Positions 49,560 to 60,700 of a stretch of 64,000 nt of DNA are shown here, piece after piece. The notes under the pieces are model-generated. The model was given only the letters and a program-made list of their open reading frames with translations, did no database searches and was not told where the DNA came from. The stretch lies in contig OZ244843.1 of NCBI GenBank assembly GCA_965220715.1, forward strand, positions 3,348,001 through 3,412,000. The letters are read 5' to 3'. This DNA is from Bin5 sp965220715 (GTDB lineage Bacteria > Chloroflexota > Anaerolineae > Caldilineales > Caldilineaceae). A program made the translations under genes and the position numbers. Each line of letters opens with the position of its first letter. Position 1 is the stretch's first letter.

Positions 49560-51548
49560 TTATATCACCCGTTCATTGCCGCCATCTATCGGAATCTGCG
49601 CGCCGGTCGTCTTCGAAAATACCGGCCCGGCCACTGCACAAGCCATCGCGGCCACATCAGCCGAGGTAATCTCTACCCCAAGCAGGTTTTTCGCTTTATA
49701 GTCATCCACGCTGATTCCGTAACTGGCAGCCCGTTTATGCAACAGTTCCTCCGTCCATAGCGCAGTGTCAAAGACCGCGTTGGGATGCAGAACGTTCACC
49801 CTTATACCTGCCTCTGCCAACTCCAGGGCGGCGACACGGGCCAGCTGTGTAAGTCCAGCCTTTGCGACCGAATAGGCGCCCGCTCCCGGCCCCGGCGCCG
49901 GGGCATTCTTCGAGCCAATGATGACCACGGCCGGGTCGCAGCCCAACTTCAGAAATGGCGTGCATGCCTGCAAGAGGCGCTGCTGGCTGGTCAGATTGAC
50001 TCGGATACTTCTGTCCCAATGGTCAGCATCCATCTCCGCCAACGACTGGCTGGCTGGAAATATGCCAGCGTTGCAAATAACTACATCCAGCCCGCCCCAA
50101 CGCCGCACAGATTCTTCGACAGCCCTTCGCAGTGCATCGTCATCGGTAATGTCGCAGCAGATCCCAAGCACGGTCCGCCGGTCGAACAGTTCAGTAACCG
50201 CGGGATTGATATCCAGCGCGGCAACGACCGCGCCCAAACTAAGAAATGCTTCGACGCAGGCCCGGCCGATGCCGCTGGCCCCGCCCGTAACCAGCGCCAC
50301 TTTGCCTTGAAACGGCGGCGCCTTCCCCGCGCCCTTCAGCTTAGCCTGCTCCAGTTCCCAGTACTCGATCGCAAAAATGTCTTCCTCGCCAAGCGGCTGC
50401 CAACCCCCCAATGCCTCCGCCCATCCGATTGCCCGTAACGTGTGGCGCTTGATGTCGTCGATCACGCCAATCTCTTTGGGGCTGGCGCCGAAAGCCACGC
50501 TGCCCTGGCCCGGCCACAACGCCCAGCGCGGCGCGGCGTCGAGTTGGGAGAGGCTGCCGTCCGTGTGTCGAGCAAAATATTCGCAGTATGCCGAAGCGTA
50601 GTCAGCCGCGTCCTTCTCCGCTCCGTCGCCCGAGACGACCAGCGGAATCCGCTTCGTGCGAATGACGTGGTCGGGCGTAAGCAGGCCGCGCGTCGCCAAC
50701 TGGCGTGCGTCCGGCAACTCCGAGAATTCTCTCACCGCCGCGCCGTCATCGAGCGATGCCAGAGTCGCTTGTCCTCTGGCCTTCGAAACGGCTTTGCGCA
50801 ACTGCGCCAACTCCTGCAGAGGCGCCTGAACGCGGGCATCCTTCTCTCCTCGTTCTCCCTCCAACTTTCTCCCGGCCCTCTGCTCTATGTACGCCTCGGC
50901 GGCCGTTACAATCTCAATGTGACGCTCGTAGCTTTCGCGGGCATCGTCGGCAAAGGTAAAGACACCGTGGTTAAGCAGAATCATCCCCGGCAACACATCC
51001 CAATCCGTGTTCCGCGTCATCTCGTATATTTTGCGGGCGAGGATGAAACCGGGCATGACATAGGGGACGATCAGCATCTGCAGGCCGTACAGGTCGCGGA
51101 CAAGGGCTTCGCCGTCCGGCGTGTTGGTTAGAGCTACAACCGCGTCTGCGTGGGAATGATCGACGAAGCGAAAGGGTATGATCGCATGCAGGATTGCCTC
51201 TACCGAAGGATTGGGCGCGTAGGGATCGGTCAAAGCAGCCCTCTGGGCCGTGACCATGGCGCTGTCGCTCAGCTCCTCCAATCCAGCCATCCGCTGCAGC
51301 GCGTCCAACCGCACCGGCGCGAATCCTGGCGCTTCGATCGTTGCCAGGTCCCAGCCGCTGCCCTTGACATACAGCACCTCTTCCTCGTCGCCGAATATGT
51401 CCAACGCCGTCGCCTTCACCGACGTGTTGCCACCCCCATGCAACACGAGTGAGGGGTCGCTGCCCAACAGCCGCGACGTATACACTCTCAACGCCAAAGG
51501 ATCACCAGAAAACTTAGCCGCCTCTGCGTCACTCCATCTACTGCGCAT
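49560..51548 (-). CDS. Bifunctional class II aldolase / short-chain dehydrogenase
   Basis: This 662-residue fusion has an aldolase-type domain (about 1-400) containing HGGGNTSVKA at about 38-47, FVDHSHADAVV and MILLNHGVFTF. The SDR domain (about 415-662) has TGGASGIGRA, ASQS with NAG and YSVAKAG. Known fusions act on rhamnulose-1-phosphate or similar ketose phosphates, splitting them to lactaldehyde or glycolaldehyde and DHAP, then oxidising the aldehyde. The substrate here is inferred from neighbours (isomerase, oxidoreductase). Confidence 0.85.
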   Translation of the reverse strand: MRSRWSDAEAAKFSGDPLALRVYTSRLLGSDPSLVLHGGGNTSVKATALDIFGDEEEVLYVKGSGWDLATIEAPGFAPVRLDALQRMAGLEELSDSAMVTAQRAALTDPYAPNPSVEAILHAIIPFRFVDHSHADAVVALTNTPDGEALVRDLYGLQMLIVPYVMPGFILARKIYEMTRNTDWDVLPGMILLNHGVFTFADDARESYERHIEIVTAAEAYIEQRAGRKLEGERGEKDARVQAPLQELAQLRKAVSKARGQATLASLDDGAAVREFSELPDARQLATRGLLTPDHVIRTKRIPLVVSGDGAEKDAADYASAYCEYFARHTDGSLSQLDAAPRWALWPGQGSVAFGASPKEIGVIDDIKRHTLRAIGWAEALGGWQPLGEEDIFAIEYWELEQAKLKGAGKAPPFQGKVALVTGGASGIGRACVEAFLSLGAVVAALDINPAVTELFDRRTVLGICCDITDDDALRRAVEESVRRWGGLDVVICNAGIFPASQSLAEMDADHWDRSIRVNLTSQQRLLQACTPFLKLGCDPAVVIIGSKNAPAPGPGAGAYSVAKAGLTQLARVAALELAEAGIRVNVLHPNAVFDTALWTEELLHKRAASYGISVDDYKAKNLLGVEITSADVAAMACAVAGPVFSKTTGAQIPIDGGNERVI

Positions 51549-51578
51549 GACCCTACGCTCCCGAATCTTTCTAAAATA

Positions 51579-52334
51579 CTAACCGGTCAGCCGCTCAAGC
51601 GACTCCTGTACGCTGGGACGCCCGCCAGCGGCAACATCCTCCCGCCGACGCTGATGAAAAACCGTCAGAATCCCATTCGACTTGGCCAGTCCGTTGATCT
51701 CTTGACAATACTCGTCCAACTTCTCGCCAGGGATCGCCCACAGCGCAGTTTCATCAGAAAGCGCATCCAGGTAGGCCCGCGCACCGCAACAGCCCAGGCT
51801 CATCGCAGCCCGTCCGCCGTTTTTCACCTGTGGCACAACCGCGCAGGCCGGCCTGCCCATCGCCAGCGGGATGCCCTCGTCGACACGCGCCACCGCTTCG
51901 GTTAAGATCAGGCTCTGCTGGGCGTGGGCAAACAGCAGGACCACATCGGCGGCCATGGGAAAGTCGGCCAGCGGACCGTAAACAGTGTGCCGGACCGGCT
52001 GTGCCAGGACGGGAATCCCAGCCACCTCCTCCTCGCGCACGTAGTCCAATCCCTGCATTGCCTCCAGTGCAGTCATAAGCTCAACCGGCTGCGACGCCGA
52101 AGCACCTGCAAGGTTATGCGTGTGAACGCCGATGGCACACAGTTCGTGATCCTTGGCGGCTGTCGAAAAGACGCGCTGGGCCGCCTCCTGCCAGAAGTAG
52201 CAACCCGCCGGCGCCACCTCCCCATAGGGCTGTACTCCTGCCGGCAGTTCGTCGGCAAAGGCGAGCGCTACCGGCGGCAGCGAAAGCTGTAGCGACTCCT
52301 CTAATTGCGCGGCCTGCGTAGTGTAATTGTTCAT
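51579..52334 (-). CDS. DUF169 family protein
   Basis: This 251-residue protein has cysteines and a pattern typical of DUF169 (PAGCYFWQEAAQRVF, HELCAIGVHTHNLAG, GRPACAVVPQ, LGCCGARAYLDAL). The family is thought to bind metal or cofactors but has no settled function. The ATG at 52334 has AGGAGG nine bases upstream, which rejects a longer frame. It lies 30 bases before the aldolase/SDR gene and is probably co-transcribed. Confidence 0.7.
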   Translation of the reverse strand: MNNYTTQAAQLEESLQLSLPPVALAFADELPAGVQPYGEVAPAGCYFWQEAAQRVFSTAAKDHELCAIGVHTHNLAGASASQPVELMTALEAMQGLDYVREEEVAGIPVLAQPVRHTVYGPLADFPMAADVVLLFAHAQQSLILTEAVARVDEGIPLAMGRPACAVVPQVKNGGRAAMSLGCCGARAYLDALSDETALWAIPGEKLDEYCQEINGLAKSNGILTVFHQRRREDVAAGGRPSVQESLERLTG

Positions 52335-52464
52335 CGGGCAGTACCTCCTGAATGTGAATGGGCTTGGCATGACTTCCGTGACCTGCGCCCGGCGCAAAGA
52401 GGCTGGCTTGCATAGACCGGGCTCAATTCCCTGGCAATTGTAATTCGTCCAACGACGAAGAGCC

Positions 52465-52674
52465 TCACTTGAAAGCATCCCTGCTGTAGTCTATCCACGC
52501 CGGCTTGGGCTTGAATCCCAACTTGAGGTTGAGTGCAAACATCGGACTGTCTTCCTCGTTGCTGGTTTCGATCGTCTCTGCCCGTCTTCCTGGTTTCACT
52601 CTGGAAAGGAGAGAGGCAAAGAACTCGTATTCCTGTCCACTCTCTCGAAATCGCCGAACAGAATACGCGTTCAC
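52465..52674 (-). pseudogene. GNAT acetyltransferase C-terminal remnant
   Basis: The last 35 codons, TSNEEDSPMFALNLKLGFKP then AWIDYSRDAFK, match the end of GNAT-fold N-acetyltransferases (N-x-x-D/N-x-P-M, G-F). The preceding part, MNAYSVRRFRESGQ, is unrelated or frameshifted and the acetyl-CoA motif is missing. It starts inside the end of the aldo-keto reductase gene. A truncated gene. Confidence 0.5.
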
Positions 52675-53696
52675 GACCTGCGGTCCAGCGTAGACATGTC
52701 GACGGCGCTGTCGCGCCGTTCGTGCATGTTGGCCTCCATCGACTTCGGATAACGATCAGGCAGGAGAGAAACGTCGTTGAGCCGTTTAAGTGCGTCGGCG
52801 GGCAGAACCCAGCCGCCTGCCCCGAGATTGTCGCGGGCTTGCTCCAGAGTGCGCGCGCCAACGATAGCGCTGGTGATGGCGGACTGTTCCAAAACCCACC
52901 GGGTCGCAACCTGGGCCGGGCTGCGTTCCAACTCTGCCGCCACTTCAAGCAGCTCCGCCAAGGTCTCGTCGGCATTGGCAGCGAAATTGTCCTGGGGAAA
53001 GGCCCAGCCCTCCTCCGAGCGCGTGCCGCTGTGCGTGCGTTCCCCCGGCCTGTACTTCCCTGTCAGGAATCCCCCGCCCAAAGGGCTCCACACAACCACA
53101 CCTATGCCCTTCAATTCGCAAACGGGGACGATCTCCTGCTCAATATCGCGCACTACCAGGCTGTATTGGGGCTGGAAGGCGGCAAAGCGCTCCCAGCCGT
53201 TGTGATCGCTGAGCCATATTGCTTCCATCAGACGCCACGCTTCAAAATTGCTGCATGCCGTGTAGCGCACCTTTCCCTGCCGCACCAAGTCATCCAGCGC
53301 CCGCAGGGTCTCGTCCAGCGGCGTCTGCGTGTCCACATGGTGGATGTAGAGGATGTCGATGTAGTCCATCTGTAAGCGGCGCAGACTGTCCTCAACCGAG
53401 TGCATCACATGGAAGCGGCTTGTGCCGGAGCTGTTGACATCGCCACCCATCGGGTTGAAAAACTTGGTTGCTACTACCGCGTTGCGTCGACGTCCCTTCA
53501 GAACCCTGCCCAGTATCGTTTCTGAAGCGCTGTCAGCGTAGGAATTGGCCGTATCGAAGAAGTTGACTCCGGCGTCGAAGACAAGGTCGACGATGCGGCC
53601 AGCTTCTTGTTCGTCCGTGCCGTGACCAAAGGTCATCGTCCCCAGGCAGATTTCCGAGACTTTCAGTCCGGTTCGCCCCAACCGTCGATATTTCAT
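52671..53696 (-). CDS. Aldo/keto reductase
   Basis: This 341-residue protein has the catalytic residues Asp (FFDTANSY at about 48-55), Tyr in the same stretch, Lys (VVATKFFNP) and His (ILYIHHVD). The NADPH-binding part is IVGARTLEQARDNL. It resembles YghZ/IolS-type enzymes. The ATG at 53696 has GGAGGGAGG upstream. It belongs with the isomerase and oxidoreductase as a sugar-converting gene. Confidence 0.85.
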   Translation of the reverse strand: MKYRRLGRTGLKVSEICLGTMTFGHGTDEQEAGRIVDLVFDAGVNFFDTANSYADSASETILGRVLKGRRRNAVVATKFFNPMGGDVNSSGTSRFHVMHSVEDSLRRLQMDYIDILYIHHVDTQTPLDETLRALDDLVRQGKVRYTACSNFEAWRLMEAIWLSDHNGWERFAAFQPQYSLVVRDIEQEIVPVCELKGIGVVVWSPLGGGFLTGKYRPGERTHSGTRSEEGWAFPQDNFAANADETLAELLEVAAELERSPAQVATRWVLEQSAITSAIVGARTLEQARDNLGAGGWVLPADALKRLNDVSLLPDRYPKSMEANMHERRDSAVDMSTLDRRS

Positions 53697-53827
53697 GCCT
53701 CCCTCCAATCATAAACCATGGAAAATCGGGTCCTGCGCAGTCTACTTCGCCAAGTCAAAGTGCGAACGGCTACCCGGTGGCCCGTTTCGGATTTGAGCGA
53801 GCCCAATGCAACCTGAATGAAAAGATC

Positions 53828-55228
53828 CTAAATCCGCACAATTTCGAAACCGATCGCCTCGGCGAAAGTCTCCAGGGCCTGGCTATGATCCCCGTACCCC
53901 ATTGCAATATGGTGGGAAGGCCCTTCCTGGCACCAGTCCTCCATCACCTCATGCAGCGGACGTGCAACCTTCACCCTCGCGTTCGGGTTGCCGATGTTGA
54001 GAATCGGCCCGTCAACGATCTCGCCGATCGTATAGATCAACTTGAACGTATCCCCCGCATCGAACTGCGTCAGGTTCAGCAGAGTAGCAGGCCCTTTTCT
54101 CAAATCAAAGTCGATGCCCAAACCATGCCCGGATTTGCCGTGGTGAACGTCCAGATGCATCAGCCGCGGCTGACCGTCGGCCATGCCAATATTGGAGGGT
54201 CCGTCGTGCCCCATCAGGAACGAGTTCTCTTCGAAATCCATGGCAAAGAATTCGACAAACATGCCTCCGGCCCCCAGCAGATCCAGCAGTTTCATCGCCA
54301 GCGCCGTCTTGACGTCCCCCTCCGTGACGCCGGGACATCCTTGCGCCGCCAGCCGTGAGACTGCCAGTCCCGACTGCGCCCGCAACTGTGTAATTAACTC
54401 CTTTTCACCCCACCAATAGTAGCCGAACGCGTCGATTTCGTGACGGCGGATGACCTCGTCGTAGGCGACCGCCAGTTGGGCCGAAAACCGCATCTGCTCA
54501 TTTGTCACACTAGCGTCTACGGCATAGACTCGGCGCAACTCGGTGTACATCTCCTCCAACCGGTCGTCCGTAACTCTCTGGTAGGCCTCTGCGAACTCCT
54601 CAACTTCCGGTCGCGCCAGCATCCGACCCGTCACCCGCAGCAGCCTGTGTTCGTCAATCGGCATATCGGTCATGCCCGGGTACACCTGGCCGATCAGTCC
54701 GACGTTCAACCGGCGGAAACTGCGGGCCGCAGCCGCGCCGGCAAAGTCTGCCCGCAACTCTTGCCGCAGGCGCTCGTCGGCAAAGGACCCGGTACGTACT
54801 GCAAAACTGCGTCCTTGACTCGTTAGCGCGCCGGCGAACTCCGGAATGCAGCAGACGCCTTCGTGATGGAGATAGTCGGTCGTATCCGCCGCGGCGTAAT
54901 CATACGAGCGATCCTCGTGCGCGTTGAGCAGTCGGATCGGTACATCCAACCCTTGGACTGCCGGCAGCATATCCATGCTCGGCGTGTAGCCGAAAGGAAA
55001 AACGAGCAGCAGATCGACTTCGGCGCGAAGGAACATTTCACCCGCCTCCGTCGCCTTCTGCGGTGTATCTACCAGCTCCGGTGCGACGACTTCACCCAGC
55101 GGATCCAGCAGTTCCCTCAGCTTGCCATACATGCTCAGACCCATCGACTTGAGCCTGGGATACTGCTCCCAATAGTAGTGGTGCCCGGTCGGCAACAGGC
55201 CTATTCTTGCTCGCGTTCGTTCGGACAT
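53828..55228 (-). CDS. L-fucose/L-arabinose isomerase family protein
   Basis: This 466-residue protein resembles the isomerase fold: N-terminal Rossmann-like domains, then FGYYWWGEKELITQLRAQSG, LLGAGGMFVEFFAMDFEENS and FLMGHDGPSN. HDGP and MHLDVHHGKSG are in the metal/substrate region. The ATG at 55228 follows GGAGAG; the upstream gene stop is 16 bases away. It would convert an aldose to a ketose for the aldolase at 49560. Confidence 0.75.
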   Translation of the reverse strand: MSERTRARIGLLPTGHHYYWEQYPRLKSMGLSMYGKLRELLDPLGEVVAPELVDTPQKATEAGEMFLRAEVDLLLVFPFGYTPSMDMLPAVQGLDVPIRLLNAHEDRSYDYAAADTTDYLHHEGVCCIPEFAGALTSQGRSFAVRTGSFADERLRQELRADFAGAAAARSFRRLNVGLIGQVYPGMTDMPIDEHRLLRVTGRMLARPEVEEFAEAYQRVTDDRLEEMYTELRRVYAVDASVTNEQMRFSAQLAVAYDEVIRRHEIDAFGYYWWGEKELITQLRAQSGLAVSRLAAQGCPGVTEGDVKTALAMKLLDLLGAGGMFVEFFAMDFEENSFLMGHDGPSNIGMADGQPRLMHLDVHHGKSGHGLGIDFDLRKGPATLLNLTQFDAGDTFKLIYTIGEIVDGPILNIGNPNARVKVARPLHEVMEDWCQEGPSHHIAMGYGDHSQALETFAEAIGFEIVRI

Positions 55229-55243
55229 CACCGGACTCTCCAA

Positions 55244-56602
55244 TTACCCGCGCTCGGTTAATCCGTCTTGCAACCGCCGCATCTTGAGCACGAAGGAATC
55301 TTCGTTCAGTGTTACGTCGCCGTAGCCGATTGCCTCGCCCTTGACCACGTCGCGCTTGAGAACCGCACGATCGGAAAGACCCAGCGGCAGCAGTCCCTCC
55401 TGTCGCGCGACAAGCGCCTTTTCGCACTGGCCAACGACCGTGTATCCCCCTCCGCCATCCAACACCTCGCCGGCACGCAGATTCCGCTTCGCCACCGTGA
55501 CGCATTCCGCGGTAGCTGTCGGCGCGCACGAACCGTTCGCGGCATTGAGTAGGACCGCACGGGCAATACTGAGCGGCGCCGGAACTGCCACCAGGTGATA
55601 TGGCCGATAAAGCAGGAAATTATTGCCGTCGCCGCCGACGTGGCAACCGTTATATGCCAGGTCTTCCCGCGTAAATGGATGGTCCGAACGCACGACTGCA
55701 AATACGCCCATCTTGAGCGGATTCGGCAGCATGGTCTTGCCATCATCGGCGACTGAGTTCGCAAGCTCCACCACCCCGTGCCTGCCCAGCAACCCGCCCT
55801 CCTCCTTCAAACTGAAGTGAACGGGAATGTCCTCCAGATTCGCCGAAGGCTCGTGCATGCCCCGCACGTCCGGCACAAGCCCGGCGGCATTGGCAAGAGC
55901 GGTCATCTCGACCTGCGCCTTCGTGCCGTCGCGAAAGGAGTTGAACATCTTCAAGTTGATCGTTCGCCGTTCTATATGCTCTTCCGAAAAGCCAAACCGG
56001 GCCGCGGCCGTCTCCGGCGTGCCTTCGAAATCGTCGGCATAGTAGATTGTTCCCCTACCGGCGGCTACAATTTCCAGGCCCAGACTGCGCGCCCATTCGA
56101 CGATATTCCATGTAACCGCCGGCTGGTCCCCGTCCACCATCGTATAGACGACGCCGGCAGCATCAGCCGTGCGCCGCAAAAACGGCCCGACTGTCACATC
56201 CGCCTCCACATTGACCATCACGACATGCTTGTGGTTGCTCAGGGCTTGGAATGCATGGCGGGCGCCCACCTCGGACAGACCTGTCGACTCGACAATCACA
56301 TCAACAGATTCACAGTCGGTCAGTGCCAGGCCGTCCTCAACGATCACCGGCTTGCCGGCACGGACGGCTACCTCCAGTTCGCCGCCTGTCTCAGCGGTGC
56401 GAATCTCCTCCGGCCTCGCCCCGCTTGACTCGTAGGCGTAGCGGGCATTGTGAGCATTGATGTCAGCGATTGCTGCTACTTCCATTCCCTCCATCTGCGA
56501 AATCTGAGCCACCAGCCCGGCGCCAAACTTGCCTGTGCCGATAATTCCCACCCTGATGGGGTTCGCTTCCGCCGCCCTTTGGGCCAACAACTGACTTATC
56601 AC
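55244..56602 (-). CDS. SAF-domain NAD(P)-dependent oxidoreductase
   Basis: This 452-residue protein has a Rossmann start IRVGIIGTGKFGAGL at about 16-30 and STGLSEVGARHA. The middle domain has DGDQPAVTWNIVEWARSLGL, and a SAF domain from about 375 shows AKRNLRAGEVLDGGGGYTVV and KRDVVKGEAIGYGDVTL. It resembles homoserine-dehydrogenase-like, SAF-bearing sugar-acid oxidoreductases. It is transcribed with the isomerase and reductase. The substrate is likely a sugar acid or lactone. Confidence 0.75.
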   Translation of the reverse strand: MISQLLAQRAAEANPIRVGIIGTGKFGAGLVAQISQMEGMEVAAIADINAHNARYAYESSGARPEEIRTAETGGELEVAVRAGKPVIVEDGLALTDCESVDVIVESTGLSEVGARHAFQALSNHKHVVMVNVEADVTVGPFLRRTADAAGVVYTMVDGDQPAVTWNIVEWARSLGLEIVAAGRGTIYYADDFEGTPETAAARFGFSEEHIERRTINLKMFNSFRDGTKAQVEMTALANAAGLVPDVRGMHEPSANLEDIPVHFSLKEEGGLLGRHGVVELANSVADDGKTMLPNPLKMGVFAVVRSDHPFTREDLAYNGCHVGGDGNNFLLYRPYHLVAVPAPLSIARAVLLNAANGSCAPTATAECVTVAKRNLRAGEVLDGGGGYTVVGQCEKALVARQEGLLPLGLSDRAVLKRDVVKGEAIGYGDVTLNEDSFVLKMRRLQDGLTERG

Positions 56603-56630
56603 GAGTCTCTCCTACTTGCCTGGTCTCCAG

Positions 56631-57572
56631 TCAACGGGCCCCGTCCTCATCCGGTTCGACCGCAAAGGCCAACTCCAGGGCCCTTGCCGACACTTCAAAA
56701 TAGATTCTCGCCAGCCTGTCGTAAATCTCCGGGCTGTCCTGTTGAAATGGGGGCGGACCAAGCCGTCGCAAGAGTGCCAACCGTATGAGTGGTGGAGCGA
56801 TATTGTAGTGCAAAGCGCGTAGATCGTGGCGTGCGCCGCCTTTTCCCAACTGGCGCCCCCCCCAAAAACTGTCGATCTGTGCGGCCAAAGCAATATCCTC
56901 GCCCTGTTGGACTGCCGAATCCTCCAACCCCCGCAAACCATCGTAACCGGCTATTGACGGGTCGGACAAGAAACTGGGCGCGGCGCCGTCTCCTTCTCCG
57001 TCTCCGTCTGGCTCATCCTCACCACCATCGCTGCGACGATGACGCAGACCGGCGAGAACTTGCTGGCGATCCCGTCCTCGCAGCAACAGTAGCAGCCATG
57101 GGTCGTCGGTTAACATCTGCCCAAACCGATACAACACGACCAGAGCGTGCCTGCAGGGGCTGTTCTGGTTTTCGCAAACACTGCAGTGAGCGACTAATTT
57201 GTCCACCTCTGATGTTGGCGACAGCAAAGAGACTTCGGCGTCAGTAAAGACCGTATCGAGTACCGTCAGAAACGTTTCCCACTCGTTTCCCCCCGCCAAC
57301 AGTTGCGCCGCGTACAGTGCCTCGCCTGCCAACGCGTCAAGCACTGCCGACCACTCGTCGTCGCGCAAGGGCAGAATGCCAATCTCAACCTGGAAGCCGC
57401 CTCGTTGCTCCTCAACAATGTCAGCCAGGATGTGACCGACCTGCACATCAATCGATTTCACCTGCATCCGGCGCGCCAGGGACCGCCCTCTATTCAGGTC
57501 GAACCCCTGTCCATTCAGGTATTCATACCACCGGCCTGCCCACGAACGCTCACTGCGGGACGCTACAGTCAT
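56631..57572 (-). CDS. SWIM zinc-finger protein
   Basis: This 313-residue protein has a SWIM motif CSVCENQNSPCRHALVVLYR at about 157-176 (CxC...C-x-H). An acidic linker follows (DGGEDEPDGDGEGDG), then a helical C-terminal region. SWIM proteins next to SNF2 helicases form a conserved pair in bacteria and may load or regulate the helicase. The ATG at 57572 follows AAGGAG. The helicase starts upstream, and its stop at 57724 is 152 bases away. Confidence 0.8.
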   Translation of the reverse strand: MTVASRSERSWAGRWYEYLNGQGFDLNRGRSLARRMQVKSIDVQVGHILADIVEEQRGGFQVEIGILPLRDDEWSAVLDALAGEALYAAQLLAGGNEWETFLTVLDTVFTDAEVSLLSPTSEVDKLVAHCSVCENQNSPCRHALVVLYRFGQMLTDDPWLLLLLRGRDRQQVLAGLRHRRSDGGEDEPDGDGEGDGAAPSFLSDPSIAGYDGLRGLEDSAVQQGEDIALAAQIDSFWGGRQLGKGGARHDLRALHYNIAPPLIRLALLRRLGPPPFQQDSPEIYDRLARIYFEVSARALELAFAVEPDEDGAR

Positions 57573-57723
57573 CGGTTTTTTGACTCCTTGGAATTGCCCA
57601 ACGACCACAATCCCTCTGTAACGGCGCAAACAAAAAAGCGACCTGCCAGCTCGATCGCGGGGAGGCGGCTCACGGTCATATCATTTCGCTTATTGAGGAT
57701 TCCCTTGACCATTGCCCGTATTC

Positions 57724-60700
57724 TCAACTCACGCTTCGCAGCGCAATCATCTGGCGCAGCCCCTCTGTATCTATATCGGCCAGCCAGTCTTCACCGCTGT
57801 TGACGATCGATTCCGCCAGGTCCTTTTTGCTTTCAATCATCTTGTGGATCTGTTCTTCCAACGTACCAGCCACGACAAACTTGTAAACTTGGACCGAACG
57901 CTGCTGGCCAATGCGGAACGCCCTGTCGGTCGCTTGATTCTCCACTGCCGGGTTCCACCAGCGATCGAAATGAAAGACATGATTGGCTCTTGTCAGATTC
58001 ACGCCAACCCCGCCTGCGCGCAAACTGAGCACAAAAATCGGCGCGCCGTCGCTGTCTTCCTGGAACGAGCGCACCATCTGCTCCCGTTTCGCCGCCGGTG
58101 TCCCGCCGTGTAGAAACAGCGCCTCCTGCCCCAGACTCTCCATCAAGTGGCGTCGCAAAAGATGACCCATCTCCACAAATTGCGTGAATACCAGTGCCCG
58201 GTCCCCCACGGCAAGCGCCTCTTCCAGCATCTCTGTTATCCTGCTCAGCTTGCCGCTGCGCCCCTCCAGCGGCTCCTTCTCGCCCAGATAGTGGGCCGGG
58301 TGGTTGGTTACCTGTTTCAGCTTGAGCAACAGACCCAGTACCAGCCCTCTCCGCTGCATTCCCTCGCTCCGTTCCACTCGGGCAATCGTCTCTTCGATTA
58401 CCCTTGTGTAAAGAAGCTCTTGCTCTTTGGAAAGGGAACAGTAAACGACCATCTCATTCTTCTCAGGCAAATCGGAAATGATCGTCGGATCGGTCTTCAG
58501 GCGGCGCAACAGGAATGGCTGTACCATCCGCCGCAGATCTGCGGCGGCAAACTCGTCGTTAAATCGCTCAACCGGAAGTACAAACTGCTGCCGAAAATGC
58601 TCCCGTTTGCCCAAATAGCCCGGATTGAGAAACTCCATGATGCTCCACAATTCAAGCAGGCGGTTTTCCACCGGCGTGCCGGTCAACGCAACGCGGAAGG
58701 GTTGCGCGGCGGTACGCTCTGTCGGAGCCCGGAAATGTCCTGTCAACCGCCGAATCGCCTGCGTCTGTTTCGCCGACGGATTCTTGATGTTCTGCGCTTC
58801 GTCCAAAATCAGATCACTCCACTCCTGTGCCTCCAACATGTCGATATCCCGCCGCGCGATGCCGAAGCTGGTAATCACCATGTCGTGCTCGGACAGTGCG
58901 GAACGAAACTCCTCGCCACTTAGCCTGCCACTGCCGTGGTGAAGCAGAAAACGCAGATCCGGCGCAAACCTTTCAATCTCGTGCCGCCAGTTGGCAACCA
59001 CGCTCGTCGGGCAGATGAGCAACGCTGGCCGGCTTTCTTTCTCCACACGGCCGTTAGGAGATTCCCGCTGCTTTCTTGCCTTCTGGCGTGAATAGAGCAA
59101 AAGGGCGATCGCCTGAATCGTTTTCCCCAATCCCATGTCGTCGGCCAGGCAAGCCCCCAGCCCCAACTGCCGCAAAAATGATAGCCATCCTACACCGCGT
59201 CGCTGATAGGGCCGCAACGTGCCGACGAAGCCCTCGGGCTCCTGGATTTCTTCGATCGGGTCCAGGCCCCGCAATCGCTCCAAGGCCGTGCCCAGCCAGC
59301 CATCCGCGTCAACCGCCTCCAGGGGTAATTCCGGCCCTGTAAGGCCCTCGACCATTTCCCAGTCGTTGGTCAGTTCAGCAGGCAGCGCCGACATCCGCGT
59401 TGCAGGCCCTTTTCGGCTCACAGGCAGGCCGTTCGGCCGGAACCAATCGGATTGCGGCGTCGGCCTGGGCTCCTGTTCGCCCTCAGTACCATCCTTCTCT
59501 GTGCGTGAAAAGGCCTGCGCCAAACCCACCGCCTGCAACAGGGGCATACTCCCGGCCGTCTCGTTGCGGTCTATGAACTGCCTTGCCGCCTGCACCTGCT
59601 CCGGGTCCAACTCCAGCCACTCGTCCCCAATGCGTACCAGCGGCGACCCCAGATTTGCAAGGCGCTCAAACTCCTCCCTGCTCAGAGTCTGTTCGCCAAG
59701 AGTCAATTCCCAGCGGAACTGGATCAAGCCGCTCAAGTCCAGTGACGTCCCACTGCCATGTCCTTGGCCGGGTCCCTGCGGTCGCACTCTGCTTCGCCCA
59801 GCCACCTGCCCGTCTCCCTCCCAGTCGGAACCGTCTGAACTTCCCAGACGCAGGCGCAGCCCAAGGCGGGAGCGGCTGCGGCCCGTCCACCAGTCCGGCA
59901 TTATGACACCAAAACCACTGCTCTGCAGGAGCGGGCCGATCTCTTTCAGAAAAAGATAGGTCTCTTCCAGGGATAGAATCGCCCGTTCAGGCCGCGGTGC
60001 CCGTAAGCTCTCACGAATAGGCGCAAACAACCGGCTCGCTATTCCCAATCCGGTAAGCAAACGTTCCTGCGGCTGGTCAAAACGCCGACCCTCTATGCGG
60101 ATGCTTTGCCCATTCTCGTTCCATACCTTATGCGCAGGAATCAGAAGGTCTGGATCGTCTTTGTCCTGTAAGTAAAAGTGGAGATGCCAGGTGTTCAGCG
60201 TAACCGGGGTAGGCGAGCCATCGCCCTGCTCCCTTCCTGGACGCGGGAAGCCCAGCTCATCCGGTTGCAATTCCAGCGAGAATGCCACCTGGAAATTGGA
60301 ATCCGCCACGGAGGAATGGAGCTGCTCCATCCAATCAATCCATCGTTTGTAAAGCTGATGGGCCGGCTGGGGAGGAAGTTGCAGCAACGGCTCTTCCCCG
60401 GAGAGGCCGTCCATCCACATCGAGCCGGAAGACGCAACAGAGGGCCGCTGCTTGCTATTCGGATAGGGTACGGCTTCGGGATACTGACCGCGTCCGTTTG
60501 GTCCGCCATTTCCGGGGGCCCAATCGCGGATCGCCCGGTTAATGAGAACGCCTATGAAATGTTCAAGAATCGCACCGGGCGGCGGCGCTTCGTTCAGCGT
60601 TTCCAAATCGTACGCTCTGCAAATCGGGGGCATCGCCGCCACCAGGAACTCCAGTCGTTCTCGCAGGCTGCCCTCAAGCAGAAATGGCTGCCAGGCGGCC

